From Glandiceps talaboti (Eukaryota > Hemichordata > Enteropneusta > Spengelidae), in assembly GCF_964340395.1 (NCBI RefSeq), contig NC_135569.1, positions 18,921,457 through 18,931,456 of the forward strand: a stretch of DNA of 10,000 nt, given 5' to 3'. Made by a program: the position numbers and the translations under genes. Under the pieces are notes generated by a model. It was given only the letters and a program-made list of their open reading frames with translations. It ran no database searches and was not told the origin of the DNA. Within the stretch, counting starts at the first letter, position 1; every line of letters begins with the position of its first letter. Positions 8,584-10,000 of this stretch are shown in pieces.

Positions 8584-9325
8584 AGTCATCTCTTCAGAAT
8601 CTCTTGATTGTTTTCAACCAGTATCAGAGAAGGAAATTCACGATTATCATCAGGGGTGCACCAGTAGTTTAGATCCATTGCCAACATCATTTGTCAAGCT
8701 GTGTCTTGATAAAATACTCATGATTATCACTTGGAGTATTAATTTGTCACTCGAATCTGGCTTTGTACCTCATTTATTGAAGTCTGCAGTTGTCACACCA
8801 CTTATAAAGAAACCCACAATCGGATTCTTGTGCCACCCTCGTCCATGCTGTCATATCATCGAAGCTAGACTATTGTAATTCCTTACTATATATGGTCTGC
8901 CTGACGTTCACTTACAGCACTTACAACGTGCCCAAAATATGGCAGCTAGGATTATTACACGCACCAGGAAATTTGAACACATAACCCCTATACTATAACA
9001 ACTTCATTGTCTTCCAGTATCTCATTGTATTATTTTCAAACTTCTGCTCATCACTTATAAAGCCCTAAATGGATTCTTTCCACAATATCTCAAGAACTTA
9101 ATTACACCTCGTTCTTCATTACACACTCTTCGTTCATCGGATAAATGCCTTCTGCATACACCCAAATGGAATCTGGTTTCCTATGGTCGCCGCTCCTTCT
9201 CTTCAGCAGCTCCTGAACTTTGGAACTCTCTACCCCTGGACATTAAAACCTCTCCCAATGTAAACATTTTCAAAAGACACTTGAAAACTCACATATTTCA
9301 GAGAGCTTTTTCATCTCCTTTCTAA
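8584..9325 (+). pseudogene. Broken LINE ORF2 (reverse transcriptase) remnant
   Basis: The segment is coding in origin but lies in three frames. The 5' RT piece runs in one frame to about 8818. After the internal deletion junction (about 8819-8832) homology resumes in the next frame. A 2-bp insertion near 8887-8893 (CTATATATGG) shifts it again. The last frame has a TAA at 8996-8998 and the natural end TAA at 9323-9325. The domain order in a full element would be endonuclease, RT, C-terminal region; here only the RT start and the C-terminal region remain. No function is expected. Confidence 0.87.
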
Positions 9326-9380
9326 CTCTAAGCGCCACTGAACATTGTTTTCTTTGGATATTTGTCACTATATAAATTTA

Positions 9381-9408
9381 TTAGATAGATAGATAGATAG
9401 ATAAATAG
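9381..9408 (+). repeat. (TAGA)n tail of the LINE
   Basis: TTAGATAGATAGATAGATAG then ATAAATAG follows the LINE 3' end. Short tandem tails of this kind replace poly(A) in L2/CR1-like LINEs. Confidence 0.85.
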
Positions 9409-9413
9409 ATGTG
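9409..9413. repeat. Possible right target-site copy (ATGTG) of the LINE
   Basis: ATGTG lies between the (TAGA)n tail and the first array unit (GCATCAGTGCAAG, from 9413). Confidence 0.5.
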
Positions 9414-10000
9414 CATCAGTGCAAGTAATCACTGGTATATAATTATAATACCACTAGTAGTATGCACAGGGCATCAGTGCAAGTAATCACTGGTATTATA
9501 ATTATAATACCACTAGTATGCATGGTGCATCAGTGCAAGTAATCACTGGTATATATATAATAATACCACTAGTAGTATGCACAGGGCATCAGTGCAAGTA
9601 ATCACTGGTATATAATTATAATACCACTAGTAGTATGCACAGAGCATCAGTGCAAGTAATCACTGGTATATATATAATAATACCACTAGTAGTATGCACA
9701 GGGCATCAGTGCAAGTAATCACTGGTATATAATTATAATACCACTAGTAGTATGCACAGAGCATCAGTGCAAGTAATCACTGGTATATATATAATAATAC
9801 CACTAGTAGTATGCATGGTGCATCAGTGCAAGTAATCACTGGTATATAATTATAATACCACTAGTAGTATACACAGGGCATCAGTGCAAGTAATCACTGG
9901 TATATAATTATAATACCACTAGTAGTATGCACAGGGCATCAGTGCAAGTAATCACTGGTATATATATAATAATACCACTAGTAGTATGCACAGTGCAAGT
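9411..10000. repeat. 58/59-bp palindrome-rich minisatellite, 10 units plus partial, right edge cut by window
   Basis: Units begin GCATCAGTGCAAGTAATCAC at 9413, 9471, 9527, 9586, 9644, 9703, 9761, 9820, 9878 and 9936. Each has an AT-rich inverted repeat with TGGTAT and ATACCA arms, then CACTAGTAGTATGCAC. Type A centres read ATAATTATA (58 bp) and type B centres ATATATAATA (59 bp). From 9527 they run B, A, B, A, B, A, A, B, which suggests a 117-bp dimer as the expanding unit. The second unit (9471) has a perfect 22-bp palindrome at 9491-9512. CAGTG-8 bp-CACTG is a second small inverted repeat. The last unit loses GGCAT before CAGTGCAAGT at about 9991. Confidence 0.96.

Larger units (their letters stand above)
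8582..9408 (+). mobile_element. CR1/L2-type LINE, 5'-truncated and internally deleted
   Basis: This is a non-LTR retrotransposon remnant in the same orientation as ACAP. The left part (8584-8818) encodes the start of the reverse transcriptase region, with DPLPTSFVKLCLDK and VVTPLIKKP. The right part (about 8832-9325) encodes the C-terminus after the polymerase core, with GLPDVHLQHLQRAQNMAARI, RKFEHITPIL, LRSSDK and SAAPELWNSLP. The catalytic palm region between them is absent. The 3' UTR ends CACTATATAAATTTATTAGA, like L2/CR1 3' ends, followed by (TAGA)n. ATGTG occurs at both edges (8577-8581 and 9409-9413), a possible 5-bp target-site duplication. The endonuclease domain is missing, so the copy cannot move by itself. 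The clade call rests on recalled motifs, not a database search. Confidence 0.88.

Noticed and set aside
1-10000. CRISPR array
   Set aside because: The repeats are direct head-to-tail units without unique spacers, and the DNA is eukaryotic.

Overview
The window is animal (metazoan) nuclear DNA, not bacterial. It is AT-rich, and three short exons with canonical GT/AG borders are separated by long introns. The exons encode consecutive pieces of the BAR domain of an ACAP-type protein (Arf-GAP with coiled-coil, ankyrin repeats and PH domain). A decayed LINE of the CR1/L2 type also fits an animal genome. The minisatellite load and LINE type suggest a marine invertebrate, but the species cannot be told from this sequence.

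Layout, left to right: (1) 1-2724, a 42-bp minisatellite of about 65 units, cut by the left window edge, in the intron before the first visible exon. (2) 3066-3249, ACAP exon A. (3) 3194-5169, a 70-bp tandem array of 28.2 units that starts inside exon A. Each unit is the last 56 bp of exon A plus the 5' splice site and first 14 bp of the intron. (4) 5170-5509, unrelated sequence bounded by a 10-bp direct repeat, holding a 3 x 30 bp repeat and followed by an orphan fragment of the 70-bp unit. (5) 5639-6358, 20 units of a 36-bp minisatellite. (6) 6824-6868, ACAP exon B (45 bp). (7) 6957-7369, eight units of a 52/54-bp repeat. (8) 8022-8117, ACAP exon C. (9) 8582-9408, a 5'-truncated, internally deleted LINE. 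(10) 9409-10000, a 58/59-bp palindrome-rich minisatellite cut by the right edge. A lone relic of this repeat sits just upstream of the LINE.

There is one host gene, ACAP, on the + strand. All else is intronic repeat or transposon. The A-B intron is phase 0 and about 3.6 kb (3250-6823); the B-C intron is phase 0 and about 1.15 kb (6869-8021). About two thirds of the window is tandem repeat, in five large unrelated families.

The most unusual structure is the 70-bp array. A coding exon end and its splice donor have been amplified so that 28 apparently intact CAG|GTATGT donors lie in a row. Only the first keeps the ACAP reading frame, because use of any later one adds an in-frame stop. The second most informative structure is the LINE, which appears to have landed inside the 58/59-bp minisatellite, leaving one damaged unit on its left and the main array on its right.
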